A stretch of 64,000 nucleotides of DNA from Ottowia flava (GCF_042680565.1 NZ_JBHUEJ010000011.1:31181-95180), one strand, 5' to 3'; positions 7,517 to 16,858 are shown, counted from the first letter of the stretch. The notes: generated from the sequence alone by a model not told the origin. Program-made: numbers and translations.

Positions 7517-7546
7517 TTCTGAAGTGCTGAATTTTGCTGTTATACT
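7517..7546 (+). promoter_or_regulatory. Probable promoter of tRNA-Arg
   Basis: A good -10 hexamer TATACT at 7541-7546 sits about 13 nt before the mature tRNA, with a weak -35-like TTTCTG at 7517-7522 (18-nt spacing). The local AT-rich stretch stands out from the surrounding GC-rich DNA. Confidence 0.5.
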
Positions 7547-7558
7547 TTCTGGCTTCGC

Positions 7559-7635
7559 GCGGCTGTAGCTCAGTTGGATAGAGTACTTGGCTACGAACCA
7601 AGGGGTCGTGGGTTCGAATCCTGCCAGCCGCGCCA
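7559..7635 (+). tRNA. tRNA-Arg (anticodon ACG)
   Basis: A complete 77-nt cloverleaf: acceptor GCGGCTG pairs with CAGCCGC, D arm with AGCTCAGTTGGATAGAG, anticodon stem CTTGG/CCAAG with loop CTACGAA, T arm with GGTTCGAATCC, and encoded CCA. ACG reads CGN Arg codons after inosine modification. An independent terminator follows. Confidence 0.96.
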
Positions 7636-7647
7636 TTTTCTGCCTGA

Positions 7648-7682
7648 CAAAGCCTCGCAAACATCGATTTGCGGGGCTTTTG
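7648..7682 (+). terminator. Terminator after tRNA-Arg
   Basis: AAGCCTCGCAAA and TTTGCGGGGCTT form a 12-bp stem with one T-G pair and a short loop, followed by a T-rich tail near 7678-7681. It separates the tRNA from the riboflavin synthase gene. Confidence 0.75.
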
Positions 7683-7736
7683 TCTTTGTGGCTTCGTCCT
7701 ACCGCCTTGTGCGGGCCACTGTTGGAGGATTGCGCG

Positions 7737-8390
7737 ATGTTCACCGGAATCGTTACCGCCATGGGCAAGATCGCCGAGGTGCAGCCGCTCGGCGCCACCG
7801 CGGCGCATGGGCTGCGCCTGCACCTGGAGACGCCGGCCGGCTACCTGGACGATGTGGGCCTGGGCGACAGCATCGCGCTGAACGGCGCTTGCATGACGGC
7901 CGTGGATATCGATGCGCCCTCTGGCCGCTTTGCCATCGACATCTCAGCCGAATCGCTGGCGCGCACCGCCGGGTTGGACCGGCCAGGCCCCGTCAATCTG
8001 GAAAAGGCCTTGCGTGCGCACGACCGCCTGGGCGGGCACATCGTGTCCGGCCACGTGGACGGCATGGGCGTGGTGACCCACTTTGCTCCCGTGGGCGAAA
8101 GCTGGGAACTGCGCGTGCTGGCGCCGCGCGAACTGGCGCGCTTTCTAGCCTACAAGGGCTCGATCACGGTCAACGGCGTGAGCCTGACGGTGAACCGCGT
8201 GGTCGACCAGGCCGAGGGTTGCGAGTTCAGCATCAACCTGATTCCGCACACCGTGCAGAACACCGCGCTGCACGTGTTGGCGCCGGGCGTGAACGTCAAT
8301 CTGGAGATCGACATGATCGCCCGCTACGTGGAAAGAATGCTCGCCACGCCCGCCGTACCTGCGCAGTCAGCTCCTAAATCCGGAGCTTGA
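7737..8390 (+). CDS. ribE: Riboflavin synthase alpha subunit
   Basis: A 217-residue enzyme that dismutates two 6,7-dimethyl-8-ribityllumazine molecules to riboflavin. It starts with the family signature MFTGIV and shows the two internally repeated barrels (GDSIALNGACMT and KGSITVNGVSLT). ATG 7737 follows GGAGGA; the terminator upstream rules out longer starts. The last ~11 residues and stop lie in a truncated copy of repeat family A, so its C-terminus is probably repeat-derived. The convergent EamA gene overlaps its 3' end by 17 nt. Other rib genes are not in the window. Confidence 0.92.
   Translation: MFTGIVTAMGKIAEVQPLGATAAHGLRLHLETPAGYLDDVGLGDSIALNGACMTAVDIDAPSGRFAIDISAESLARTAGLDRPGPVNLEKALRAHDRLGGHIVSGHVDGMGVVTHFAPVGESWELRVLAPRELARFLAYKGSITVNGVSLTVNRVVDQAEGCEFSINLIPHTVQNTALHVLAPGVNVNLEIDMIARYVERMLATPAVPAQSAPKSGA
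8357..8390 (+). repeat. Repeat A copy 1 (truncated), inside ribE 3' end
   Basis: ACCTGCGCAG, CAGCTCCTAAATC and GGAGCTTGA match the right half of the copy inside waaA (11925-11957). It supplies the ribE C-terminus and stop codon. Confidence 0.6.
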
Positions 8391-9327
8391 CGAGTCCTGT
8401 GGCCAGCGCCGTGCCGCACAGCACAATGGCGCCGCAGCCCAGCATCCAGGGCGTGACCGCTTCGCCCAGCAGCGTGGCGCCGTAGAGCACCGCGAACACC
8501 GGCACCGCAAACGTCACCGTCAGCGCGCGCGCCGGGCCGATCTGCTCGATCAGCTTGAAGTACAGCACGTAGGCCACGCTGGTGCACAGCACGCCCAGCG
8601 CCAGCAGCGCGCCCCAGGCCTTGGCGCTGGGCATTTGCGCCGGCCACAGCCAGATGGCCGGCAGGGCCAGCCCCAGCGCGGCGCCGATCTGGCTGCCGGT
8701 GGCCGTCATCAAGGGCGGCAGGCCGGTCAAAAAGCGCTGCGTGTAGCTGGCGGCGACGGCATAGCACAGCGTCGCGCCCAGACAGGCCAGCACCGCCAGC
8801 GCGGCCCAGGTGGCGCTGGCGCCGCTTTTCATGCCGACCTTGTCCCAGGCCAGCAGCGCCACACCGATGAAGCCCAGCGCCAGCCCGATGGCGCGCGACG
8901 CGCCCGGCCGGTGGCCCAGCCAGGCCCACGCGACCAGCGCGCCGAACAGCGGCACGGTGGCGTTCAGGATGGCCGACACGCCGGTGCTGATGTGCAGCAG
9001 CGCGAAGCTGTACAGCGCGAATGGAATCCCCGAATTCAGCAGCCCGCAGACGAACACCGGCCGCCAGTGCTGGCGCAGCGACGGGCCCAGCCCGCGCGCC
9101 AGCATCAGCGGCAGCAGCGCCAGCGCGGCGATGGTGACGCGCAGCGCGGCCGTGGGCAGCGGCCCGAACTCCAGCGCCGCCTGGCGCATGAAGAGGAACG
9201 ACGCGCCCCAGGCCGCCGCCAGCAGCAGGAACTCCGTGGCGATGCGCGGGGTCAGCGCGGCGTCGGCGGGGCTGGCCGCGGTGGCCGTTGGGGGGGGGCG
9301 GTCGAGGTGGTCATGGGCAGCCCGCAA
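8374..9327 (-). CDS. EamA/DMT family drug-metabolite transporter
   Basis: A 317-residue inner-membrane protein with ten hydrophobic segments and the two-EamA-domain organisation (WGASFLFMRQA in helix one, LGHRPGASRAIG between halves). Substrate unknown; family members export amino acids, sugars or metabolites. The N-terminal ~25 residues are Ala/Pro-rich and include a run of nine G on the plus strand (9290-9298) coding for prolines, where slippage would shift the frame. It is convergent with ribE and overlaps it slightly. Confidence 0.85.
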   Translation of the reverse strand: MRAAHDHLDRPPPTATAASPADAALTPRIATEFLLLAAAWGASFLFMRQAALEFGPLPTAALRVTIAALALLPLMLARGLGPSLRQHWRPVFVCGLLNSGIPFALYSFALLHISTGVSAILNATVPLFGALVAWAWLGHRPGASRAIGLALGFIGVALLAWDKVGMKSGASATWAALAVLACLGATLCYAVAASYTQRFLTGLPPLMTATGSQIGAALGLALPAIWLWPAQMPSAKAWGALLALGVLCTSVAYVLYFKLIEQIGPARALTVTFAVPVFAVLYGATLLGEAVTPWMLGCGAIVLCGTALATGLVKLRI

Positions 9328-9450
9328 GTATCGCCGTGGCAGGCGTGCTGTGGCCGGCGCGATTCATGAAACTTGCGAAGCAGATTGATGCCCTGGGGCT
9401 TGCTGCGGCGCAGCAGGGGGCGCACGCTCGCCTGTTCTTAGGATTTTCGG

Positions 9451-9508
9451 CGTTTTTGACCCCTGGCCCTACAACCACCAGCGCAGAAAGCTCCCGATTT
9501 AATAGCAT
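9451..9508 (+). repeat. Repeat A copy 2, upstream of the phosphomutase gene
   Basis: Contains CTGGCCCTACAACCACC, AGCGCAGAAAGCT and the AT-rich right end. It ends 24 bp before the phosphomutase start and so forms most of its leader. Confidence 0.7.
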
Positions 9509-9532
9509 TTGGCCTGCCTACAATGTCGTCCC

Positions 9533-10999
9533 ATGCACCTCACACCTGCCATCTTCAAGGCCTACGACATCCGCGGCACCACGCCCACCACGCTGACCGA
9601 GCCGCTGGCCGAAGCGCTGGGCCTGGCGTTTGGCACCCAGGCGTTGGCGGCGGGCGAGCGCACCGTGGCCGTCGGCCGCGACGGGCGTTTGTCCGGCCCC
9701 GCGCTCAGCAGCGCGCTGATGCGTGGCCTGGTCGCGGCGGGTGTGGAAGTCATCGACATCGGCATGGTCACCACGCCGATGCTGTACTTTGCCGCCAGCA
9801 CGCTGTGCCGCACCGGCATCCAGGTCACCGGCAGCCACAACCCGCGCGACGACAACGGCTTCAAGATGGTGTTGGCCGGCCGCGCCATCTACGGCGACGA
9901 CATCCAAAAGCTGCGCCAGATGATCGAAGCCGAAACCTGGCAGCGCCAGCCCGGCGGCAGCCTGCGCCAGCACGACGTGCAGCCGGCGTATGTCGAACGC
10001 ATCACCAGCGACATCCAACTGGCCCGCCCGATGAAGATCGTGGTCGACTGCGGCAACGGCGTGGCCGGCGCCAGCGCGCCGGGCATCTTCCGCGCGCTCG
10101 GCTGCGAGGTGACCGAGCTGTTCACCGAGGTCGACGGCAACTTCCCCAACCACCACCCCGACCCCAGCAAGCCCGACAACCTGCGCGACGTGATCCGTGC
10201 GCTGCAGACCACCGACGCCGAGCTGGGCCTGGCCTTCGACGGCGACGGCGACCGCCTGGGCATCGTCACCAAGGACGGCCAGACGATCTACCCCGACCGC
10301 CAGATGATGCTGTTCGCGCAGGACGTGCTCAGCCGCGCGCCCGGCGGCACCATCGTGTTTGACGTGAAATGTTCACAGCGCCTGGCGCCCGCCATCACGG
10401 CCGCGGGCGGCGTGCCGGAGATGTTCAAGACCGGCCATTCGCTGGTCAAGGCGCGCATGAAGGAAGTCGACGCGCCGCTGGGCGGCGAGATGAGCGGCCA
10501 CATCTTCTTCAAGGAGCGCTGGTACGGCTTTGACGACGGCACCTACGCCGGCTGCCGCCTGCTGGAAATCGTCAGCCGCGTGGCCGACCCCAGCGCGCTG
10601 CTCAACGCCCTGCCCACCAGCCACAACACGCCCGAGCTGAACGTCGCCTGCGCCGAAGGCGAGCCGCACCGCCTGGCGGCCGAGTTGCAGGCGCTGGCGC
10701 CGTCCTATTTCGCCGAGCCGAGCGGCGCCGGGCCGTGCCAGGCCGCGAGCGCCCCCTTGGGGGGCAGCGAACCACGCGCAGCGGGGAGCGTGGGGGCCCC
10801 TGTTGTCAACGTGATCGACGGCGTGCGCGTCGACTGGCCGGATGGCTTCGGTCTGGTCCGCGCCAGCAACACCACGCCGGTGCTCGTCCTCCGCTTCGAA
10901 GGCCACACGCCCGAGGCGCTGCAACGCATCGAAGCCGACATGCTGGCCCTGCTGCGCCGCGTGAAACCCGATGCGCAGCTGGGCGCGTCGGCGCATTGA
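9533..10999 (+). CDS. Phosphomannomutase/phosphoglucomutase (AlgC-type)
   Basis: A 488-residue alpha-D-phosphohexomutase interconverting 1- and 6-phosphates of mannose or glucose for polysaccharide and LPS precursors. Visible landmarks: start IFKAYDIRG, active-site Ser loop TGSHNPRDDNGFK, metal loop DGDGDRLG, sugar loop GGEMSGH and C-terminal phosphate loop RASNTTP. The usual length is ~460. The extra ~26 residues (about 397-423) are a copy of repeat family B read in frame just before the C-terminal domain. The start is placed at ATG 9533 next to the conserved N-terminus. waaA follows on the same strand. Confidence 0.92.
   Translation: MHLTPAIFKAYDIRGTTPTTLTEPLAEALGLAFGTQALAAGERTVAVGRDGRLSGPALSSALMRGLVAAGVEVIDIGMVTTPMLYFAASTLCRTGIQVTGSHNPRDDNGFKMVLAGRAIYGDDIQKLRQMIEAETWQRQPGGSLRQHDVQPAYVERITSDIQLARPMKIVVDCGNGVAGASAPGIFRALGCEVTELFTEVDGNFPNHHPDPSKPDNLRDVIRALQTTDAELGLAFDGDGDRLGIVTKDGQTIYPDRQMMLFAQDVLSRAPGGTIVFDVKCSQRLAPAITAAGGVPEMFKTGHSLVKARMKEVDAPLGGEMSGHIFFKERWYGFDDGTYAGCRLLEIVSRVADPSALLNALPTSHNTPELNVACAEGEPHRLAAELQALAPSYFAEPSGAGPCQAASAPLGGSEPRAAGSVGAPVVNVIDGVRVDWPDGFGLVRASNTTPVLVLRFEGHTPEALQRIEADMLALLRRVKPDAQLGASAH
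10722..10800 (+). repeat. Repeat B copy 1, in frame inside the phosphomutase gene
   Basis: Matches 55878-55953 over CGGCGCCGGGCCG, then CCCCCTTGGGGGGCAGCG, GCGGGGAGCGTGGGGG. It is rich in inverted repeats (CCCCCTTGGGGG). It encodes a Gly/Ala/Pro/Ser-rich insert (SGAGPCQAASAPLGGSEPR...) not expected in this enzyme family. Confidence 0.75.
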
Positions 11000-11042
11000 C
11001 GCGCTTCGTCGTCTTGGCGGGGTTCGGGTGCTGATCTTGAAA

Positions 11043-11099
11043 AGAAATCGGTCTCTGGCCCTACAGTCATCTACGCGGACGGCTACAAAGTTAGTAGCA
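11043..11099 (+). repeat. Repeat A copy 3, upstream of waaA
   Basis: AAATCGGTCTCTGGCCCTAC followed by a diverged core (ACGCGGACGGCTAC) and TTAGTAGCA. It lies in the 139-nt gap between the phosphomutase gene and waaA. Confidence 0.65.
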
Positions 11100-11138
11100 C
11101 TGCGCCACCTCGCCTGATCCACAGCGCGCCCCGCCACC

Positions 11139-12518
11139 ATGGTCCGCACCCTTTACAGCGCCCTGATGTGGGCGGCCCAACCCCTGCTGCGCCGCAAGCT
11201 GCGCCGCCGCGGCGCGGCCGAGCCGGGCTACCTCGAAGCGGTCGATGAGCGCTTTGGCCACTACACCGTTGCGCGGCCCGATGCCGATGCCACCGCGGGC
11301 CGGCCGCTGGTGTGGATCCACGCCGTGTCGTTGGGTGAAACGCGCGCCGCCGCGATCTTGCTGAAGGCGCTGCGCCAGCGCCTGCCCGGCATGCGCCTGC
11401 TGCTGACGCACGGCACCGCCACCGGCCGGGCCGAAGGGCGCGCGCTGCTGCAGCCGGGCGACGCGCAGGTCTGGCAGCCGTGGGACACGCGCGGTGCGGT
11501 GCGGGGTTTTCTGCGCCACTTCCGCCCCGACGTCGGCGTGTTGATGGAAACCGAGATCTGGCCCAACCTGAACGCCGAATGCGCCACGCAAGGCGTGCCA
11601 CTGGCGCTGGCCAACGCGCGCCTGTCGGCCAAGTCGCTGCGCGGGGCCGAACGCGCAGGCTGGCTGATGCGCCCCGCCTACGCCGCGTTGCGCGCCGTGT
11701 GGGCGCAGACCGAAGCCGACGCCGATCGCCTGCGCCGCGCCGGCGCACGCCAAGTCACGGTGCTGGGCAACCTGAAGTTCGACGCCACGCCCGACCCGGC
11801 CCAGCTGGCACAGGGCCGCGCGTGGCGCAATCTGCTCGGTCGCCCGGTCGTCATGCTGGCCAGCGCGCGCGAAGGTGAGGAAACGCTGTTTTTAGAGTGC
11901 ATTCGGTCGCCAGCGCCACAGCCACCTGCGCAGGCAGCTACCAAATCAGGAGTTGAAGCGGGTGTTCAAGACCGTGTGAGCAGCGCTGTGCCTGCGGGCG
12001 CTGCGCCCGCGCCGCTGTGGCTCATCGTTCCGCGCCACCCGCAACGCTTTGACGAAGTCGCGGCGCTGGCCACCGCGCAAGGCTGGCGCGTGGCGCGCCG
12101 CAGCGCCTGGGGCGACACGCCGCCGGCCGACGCGGCGCAGGCCGATGTCTGGATCGGCGACAGCCTGGGCGAGATGGCGCTGTACTACAGCCTGGCCGAC
12201 GTCGCGCTCTTGGGCGGCAGCTTCGCCCCCCTGGGCGGCCAGAACCTGATCGAAGCCGCCGCCTGCGGCTGCCCGGTGCTGATGGGCCCGCACACCTTCA
12301 ACTTCGCCCAGGCGGGCGAGCTGGCCGAAGCCGCCGGCGCCGCGCGCCGCGTGCCGGACATGGCAGCCGGCGTGGCCGCGGCCTGTGACCTGCTGGCCGA
12401 CAATGCGGCGCGCAACGCCATGCAGGACGCGGGCGTGGCCTTCGCCGCTGCCCACCGGGGCGCAGCAGCGCGCACAGCGGAGGCGGTCGGTGCCTTGTTG
12501 GCTCCTGCCGCGAAGTAG
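11139..12518 (+). CDS. waaA: 3-deoxy-D-manno-octulosonic acid (Kdo) transferase
   Basis: A 459-residue membrane-associated GT30 enzyme that adds Kdo from CMP-Kdo to lipid A precursor, the first step of LPS core. Landmarks: N-terminal anchor MVRTLYSALMW, VWIHAVSLGETRAA, ETEIWPNL, LGNLKFD and the nucleotide-binding GGSFAPLGGQNLIEAAACG. Typical length is ~425. The excess is mainly an in-frame repeat A copy at residues ~251-273, on a loop between the two glycosyltransferase domains. The gene follows a phosphohexomutase, consistent with envelope polysaccharide synthesis. Confidence 0.93.
   Translation: MVRTLYSALMWAAQPLLRRKLRRRGAAEPGYLEAVDERFGHYTVARPDADATAGRPLVWIHAVSLGETRAAAILLKALRQRLPGMRLLLTHGTATGRAEGRALLQPGDAQVWQPWDTRGAVRGFLRHFRPDVGVLMETEIWPNLNAECATQGVPLALANARLSAKSLRGAERAGWLMRPAYAALRAVWAQTEADADRLRRAGARQVTVLGNLKFDATPDPAQLAQGRAWRNLLGRPVVMLASAREGEETLFLECIRSPAPQPPAQAATKSGVEAGVQDRVSSAVPAGAAPAPLWLIVPRHPQRFDEVAALATAQGWRVARRSAWGDTPPADAAQADVWIGDSLGEMALYYSLADVALLGGSFAPLGGQNLIEAAACGCPVLMGPHTFNFAQAGELAEAAGAARRVPDMAAGVAAACDLLADNAARNAMQDAGVAFAAAHRGAAARTAEAVGALLAPAAK
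11891..11956 (+). repeat. Repeat A copy 4, in frame inside waaA
   Basis: Contains CGCCACAGCCACCTGCGCAG followed by GCAGCTACCAAATCAGGAG, the best-conserved coding copy. It is translated as a Pro/Ala/Gln-rich insert (SPAPQPPAQAATKSG). Confidence 0.85.
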
Positions 12519-12635
12519 CTTTTCTCGCGGCGCGCCGCGAGGCTGCAAGCCGCTGAACCCTGGGGCGCTCTGAGCGGCGTGCTCCGGTCGATAGGGCCCA
12601 CGTGGGCTTGCACCACGGCAGGCTAAGCTGCCGCC

Positions 12636-13403
<768 letters not shown>

Positions 13404-13441
13404 GCCACGCGCCCCACCGGGTACGCGGCTGGCTGCGGGCG

Positions 13442-14035
13442 CTACACCAGCCCCAGCATCCCCAGCACGGCGCCGGCGCCGATCAGCCACAGCAGGTGGA
13501 CCTTGGTGCGCCAGACGATCAGCGCCGAGACGGCCGTCAGCGCCCATAGCGGCCAGTCGCGCGCCGGCTGGTTCTGCGCTGCCGTCAGCAGCCAGCCGGT
13601 GGCGATCAGCAGCGCGACGACGATGGGCGCCATGCCGGCCTTGAAGGCGCGCACGGCGCGCAACTCGCGGTGCTGGTGCGCCCAGCGCGTGGCGGTGTAG
13701 GTCAGCACGCCCGAGGGCAGCAGAATGCCCACCATGGCGACCACCAGCCCCAGCAAGCCCAGCGCGTACGCGTGCCAGCCCGCGCCCGAGCCGCCACCGG
13801 CGTTGAGCCCGACGTTCCAGCCCATCAGGCCGACGAACAGCACGTTCGGCCCTGGCGCGGCTTGGGCGATGGCGATGGACGAGGTGAATTGGTCGTCGCT
13901 CAGCCAGTGGCGCTGGTCGACCAGGTAGCGGTGCATGTCGGGCGCGGTGGTGATGGCGCCGCCCACCGCCAGCAGCGATAGCGACAGAAAGTGCCCGAAC
14001 AGGGCCAGCCAGTCGGCGGCAGACAGGTCGATCAT
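13442..14035 (-). CDS. Chromate transporter, second short ChrA-type subunit
   Basis: A 197-residue inner-membrane protein with the CHR family signature FLSLSLLAVGGAITTAPDM near the start and AQAAPGPNVLFVGLMG. This is the C-terminal half of a two-gene ChrA system: short CHR proteins work as pairs to export chromate. Its ATG overlaps the stop of its partner (14032-14035), so they are co-translated. Actual substrate could be another oxyanion. Confidence 0.85.
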   Translation of the reverse strand: MIDLSAADWLALFGHFLSLSLLAVGGAITTAPDMHRYLVDQRHWLSDDQFTSSIAIAQAAPGPNVLFVGLMGWNVGLNAGGGSGAGWHAYALGLLGLVVAMVGILLPSGVLTYTATRWAHQHRELRAVRAFKAGMAPIVVALLIATGWLLTAAQNQPARDWPLWALTAVSALIVWRTKVHLLWLIGAGAVLGMLGLV

Positions 14036-14763
14036 GGCGTGGGCGCCTGGCCGGAATCGGCGTCGGTCAGGGCGGCGGCCGGCTCGGACGCCTCCGGCTC
14101 AGGCACACCGTCAGGTGGGTGGGTCAGTGCGGCCGCTGCCGCGGTGGCGGGGGCCACCACGGCGGTCAGCCGGTGCGCGCGGCCCAGGCAGATCCAGGCC
14201 CAGACGCAGCCTGCGCCGCCCACGGCCGGCAGCACCCAGCCCAGCGGCCAGCGCAGCAGGGCGATGGCGACGAAGGCGGCGACCCCCAGCGCCACGCAGG
14301 CGGGCAGGCCCATCACGCTGTTGCGCAGCGCGCCCATCAGCTTGATGCCGGTGGCGATCACCAGCCCGGCGGCCACCGCGCCCATGCCGCGCAGCGCGCG
14401 CTGGGCAACGTCGTACTCGGCCACGCTGGCAAAGCCGATCGCCAGCGCCAGCACCACCAGCGTGGGCAGCAGCAGCATGCCGGTCAGCGCCACCAGCGCG
14501 CCCGACAGACCGAAGTAGCGGTCGCCGATCATCATCGACAGGTTGACCACGTTGGGGCCGGGCATGATCTGCGCCACCGCCCAGTCTTCGATGAACTGCT
14601 CGCGCGTCATCCAGCGCTTTTTCTCGACCAGCTCGCGCTGCACCACCGCCAGCACACCGCCAAAGCCCTGCAGCGCCAGCCAGGTGAAGGACCAGAACAG
14701 ATCGCCGCGCGAACGTGGCGCGTTCAGAAGTGCAGTGTGGTCGGTGGCGTCAGAGCGTGTCAC
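14032..14763 (-). CDS. Chromate transporter, first short ChrA-type subunit
   Basis: A 243-residue inner-membrane protein carrying FTWLALQGFGGVLAVVQ and AQIMPGPNVVNLSMMIG, the characteristic CHR motifs of the N-terminal half. A ~45-residue hydrophilic Ala/Pro/Glu-rich tail after the last membrane segment is unusual. It is coupled by a 4-bp overlap to the second subunit downstream. A repeat A copy lies immediately upstream of its start and would sit in the promoter or leader. Confidence 0.85.
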   Translation of the reverse strand: MTRSDATDHTALLNAPRSRGDLFWSFTWLALQGFGGVLAVVQRELVEKKRWMTREQFIEDWAVAQIMPGPNVVNLSMMIGDRYFGLSGALVALTGMLLLPTLVVLALAIGFASVAEYDVAQRALRGMGAVAAGLVIATGIKLMGALRNSVMGLPACVALGVAAFVAIALLRWPLGWVLPAVGGAGCVWAWICLGRAHRLTAVVAPATAAAAALTHPPDGVPEPEASEPAAALTDADSGQAPTP

Positions 14764-14772
14764 GCAGAGGCA

Positions 14773-14834
14773 TCAAAAAAGATAGCTGCTTGCGCAGGTG
14801 GTTGTAGGGCTGCAGGCCAAAAACTCTAATAAAT
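14773..14834 (-). repeat. Repeat A copy 5, upstream of the chromate transporter genes
   Basis: GATAGCTGCTTGCGCAGGTG, GTTGTAGGGCTGCAGGCC, AAAAACTC: one of the closest copies to consensus, in minus orientation. Confidence 0.88.
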
Positions 14835-14931
14835 CATGGATCGGATGGGCGGTGGAGACCAATGCTCGGCCGCCCACCGAAAGTGCGCGCACCGCCCAGT
14901 GCCGCAAGCACCGTCCGCGCGGTGCGGGCCG

Positions 14932-15282
14932 TCAGACGACTTCGAGTATGCGCTCCAGCGGCCGGCCCAGCCGCGCGCCCTTGGGCGTCACCACGATCGG
15001 GCGGTTGATCAGCACCGGCGTGGCCAGCATCGCGTCGATCAGCTGGTCGTCCGTCAGCGCGGGGTCGTCCAGCCCTTGCTCGGTGTATTCCGCCTGCTTG
15101 GTGCGCACCAGCGCGCGCAACGGCTCGCCCGTGGCATTGGCGATGCGCTTCAGTTCATCGCGGCTGGGCGGCGTCTTCAGGTACTCGATGACGGTGGGCT
15201 CGATGCCCTTTTCGCGCAGCAATGCCAGCGCGTTGCGCGAGGTGCTGCACCTGGGGTTGTGGTAGATCGTGACGGTGCTCAT
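14932..15282 (-). CDS. arsC: Arsenate reductase, glutaredoxin-dependent ArsC family
   Basis: A 116-residue thioredoxin-fold protein with HNPRCSTSRNAL near the N-terminus: His8-x3-Cys12-x3-Arg is the catalytic motif of the E. coli plasmid-type ArsC. It would reduce arsenate to arsenite with glutathione/glutaredoxin. RIANATGEPLRALVR and LINRPIVV are also typical. No arsB or arsR is beside it, so it is a stand-alone copy. Confidence 0.9.
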   Translation of the reverse strand: MSTVTIYHNPRCSTSRNALALLREKGIEPTVIEYLKTPPSRDELKRIANATGEPLRALVRTKQAEYTEQGLDDPALTDDQLIDAMLATPVLINRPIVVTPKGARLGRPLERILEVV

Positions 15283-15357
15283 GACGCCATTGTGCGGCGG
15301 CTGGCCGCAAGCACATGGCAGGCCGCGCGATAACCTGACAGCGCCAACCCTGTCGAT

Positions 15358-16374
15358 CTAGATTGCACCTACACGGCCGGTGATCGGCAGCACCACCCCG
15401 GTGATGTACCCGGCCGTGACCGGCGAAGCCAGGAACACGTAGGCCGGCGATAACTCTTCGGGTTGCGCGGGGCGACGAAAAGCCGTGTCTGCACCGAATT
15501 CTGCGATGTCGGACGGGCGCTGGTCGGCCGGGTTCAGCGGCGTCCACACGGGCCCCGGCGCGACCGCGTTGACGCGGATGCCCCTGTCCAGCACGTTCTG
15601 CGCCAGCGCCTTGGTGAAGGCATGCACCCCACCCTTGGTGGCGGAGTAGTCCAGCAGGTGGCTGCTGCCCGTGAGGCCAGTGACCGAGCCCGTGTTGATG
15701 ATGCAACCGCCAGGAGGCAGGTGGGGCAGGGCGGCGCGCGCCATGCGCATGTAGCCGGCAATGTTTGTGTTCAGGGTCAGCAGGATGCGCTCGTCGCTCA
15801 GGTCTTCCAGCCGGTCTGCGTGCATCTGAAATGCGGCGTTGTTGACCAGGATGTCCAAATGGCCAAAAGCCTTCAGCGTGCGCTGCACCGCCTGATCACA
15901 GAAAGCGGTACGTCGCACATCACCCGGAATCAACAGGCAGTGGCGCCCCTCGTTTTCGACGGCGCGGCGCGTGACTTGGGCATCCGCCTGTTCGCTGCGC
16001 AGGTAGACGATGGCGACGTCGCAGCCCTCGCGCGCAAACAGCACCGCCACCGCACGCCCGATCCCCGAATCGCCACCGGTGATCAGCGCTACCCGGCTTT
16101 GCAGCTTGCTAGAGCCGATGTAGCGCGGCGCCAAATAGCGGGGTGCGAGATCCATCTCGGTTTCTCGACCGGGCTTGCGCAAACCTTGCCTGGGCAGCGG
16201 ATTGGTGGGCTGTTTCGCCGCTCCTGCCTGAACTGCCCGCTGGCCCGATGCCGGCTTCTTTTTCTTGGGCCGCGCCGCATCCACACGCTGCTGCGCGCCT
16301 TGGATGCGTTGATAGGCTTTTTCAACGCTTCCTTCGGTTTTGCGGGCTTGGGGTGGGGGCGCTTTGGAGGGCAC
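15358..16374 (-). CDS. SDR oxidoreductase with Lys/Pro-rich N-terminal extension (stress-type)
   Basis: A 338-residue short-chain dehydrogenase. The core (residues ~75-338) has the TGGDSGIGRAVA cofactor loop, NNAAF, and the Ser-Tyr-Lys triad in NTGSVTG...LLDYSATKGG; it resembles YdaD/general stress protein 39-like SDRs. The first ~73 residues are basic and disordered-looking (ARPKKKKP). A shorter product could begin at the internal Met in MDLAPRY. The gene lies next to other stress-related small genes. Substrate unknown. Confidence 0.8.
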   Translation of the reverse strand: MPSKAPPPQARKTEGSVEKAYQRIQGAQQRVDAARPKKKKPASGQRAVQAGAAKQPTNPLPRQGLRKPGRETEMDLAPRYLAPRYIGSSKLQSRVALITGGDSGIGRAVAVLFAREGCDVAIVYLRSEQADAQVTRRAVENEGRHCLLIPGDVRRTAFCDQAVQRTLKAFGHLDILVNNAAFQMHADRLEDLSDERILLTLNTNIAGYMRMARAALPHLPPGGCIINTGSVTGLTGSSHLLDYSATKGGVHAFTKALAQNVLDRGIRVNAVAPGPVWTPLNPADQRPSDIAEFGADTAFRRPAQPEELSPAYVFLASPVTAGYITGVVLPITGRVGAI

Positions 16375-16398
16375 GGCCTGGGTCCTATGCCTTCGGCT

Positions 16399-16584
16399 CT
16401 ACGAATGTTTGGATTTGTGAGCGGCACCGGATTTCTTGCCACCGCCGTCCTGCTTGTTGACGGTGGCCCAGGCGATGCGCTCGGCCGTTTCCTCGCTGCG
16501 ACCGCGGTCGCGTTCACTTTCTTCAATGTGCGCGGCCTGACGCTTTTGCTTGTCGGTGTAGGCAGATTTATCACCACGTGGCAT
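16399..16584 (-). CDS. Small conserved basic protein, often labelled plasmid stabilisation protein
   Basis: A 61-residue hydrophilic protein beginning MPRGDKSAYTDKQKRQA and ending in a GGGKKSG-containing Lys-rich tail. I recognise this as a small conserved proteobacterial family commonly annotated 'plasmid stabilization protein' without experimental support. It lies just upstream of the SDR gene on the same strand (25 nt) and likely belongs to its stress-response transcript. Confidence 0.65.
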   Translation of the reverse strand: MPRGDKSAYTDKQKRQAAHIEESERDRGRSEETAERIAWATVNKQDGGGKKSGAAHKSKHS

Positions 16585-16858
16585 GACGATTGTCTCCTGT
16601 GAAATAAGAATGAGCTGACGTCCAAAAATAGGCCTATCAGCATATAAATAATATTTTCCTTCCCGATGTTTGAAAATCCGACAGCGCGCCGAATCAACGT
16701 GAGAGAGGACTTACGAGGCAGTTGCAATAGGCGTGTTCTCTTGACCTCAAACGTATCCTTTGGCTAGGTTTTCATGTTGGCGCCGGTCAACAGGTCTAGG
16801 ATGAAATCACGTGTCCGAACTTCCCGGATGCGGTTTATCCATTATTTAGGAGATAGCT

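Noticed and set aside
7636..7736. FMN riboswitch upstream of riboflavin synthase
   Set aside because: Only ~100 nt are available and most of it is the tRNA terminator; no conserved RFN-element sequence is visible.
16084..16130. Another repeat A copy inside the stress SDR gene
   Set aside because: Short matches (GCAGCTTGCTAGAGCC, TGTAGCG) occur but the core TGCGCA and order are missing; the encoded residues align with the SDR family.
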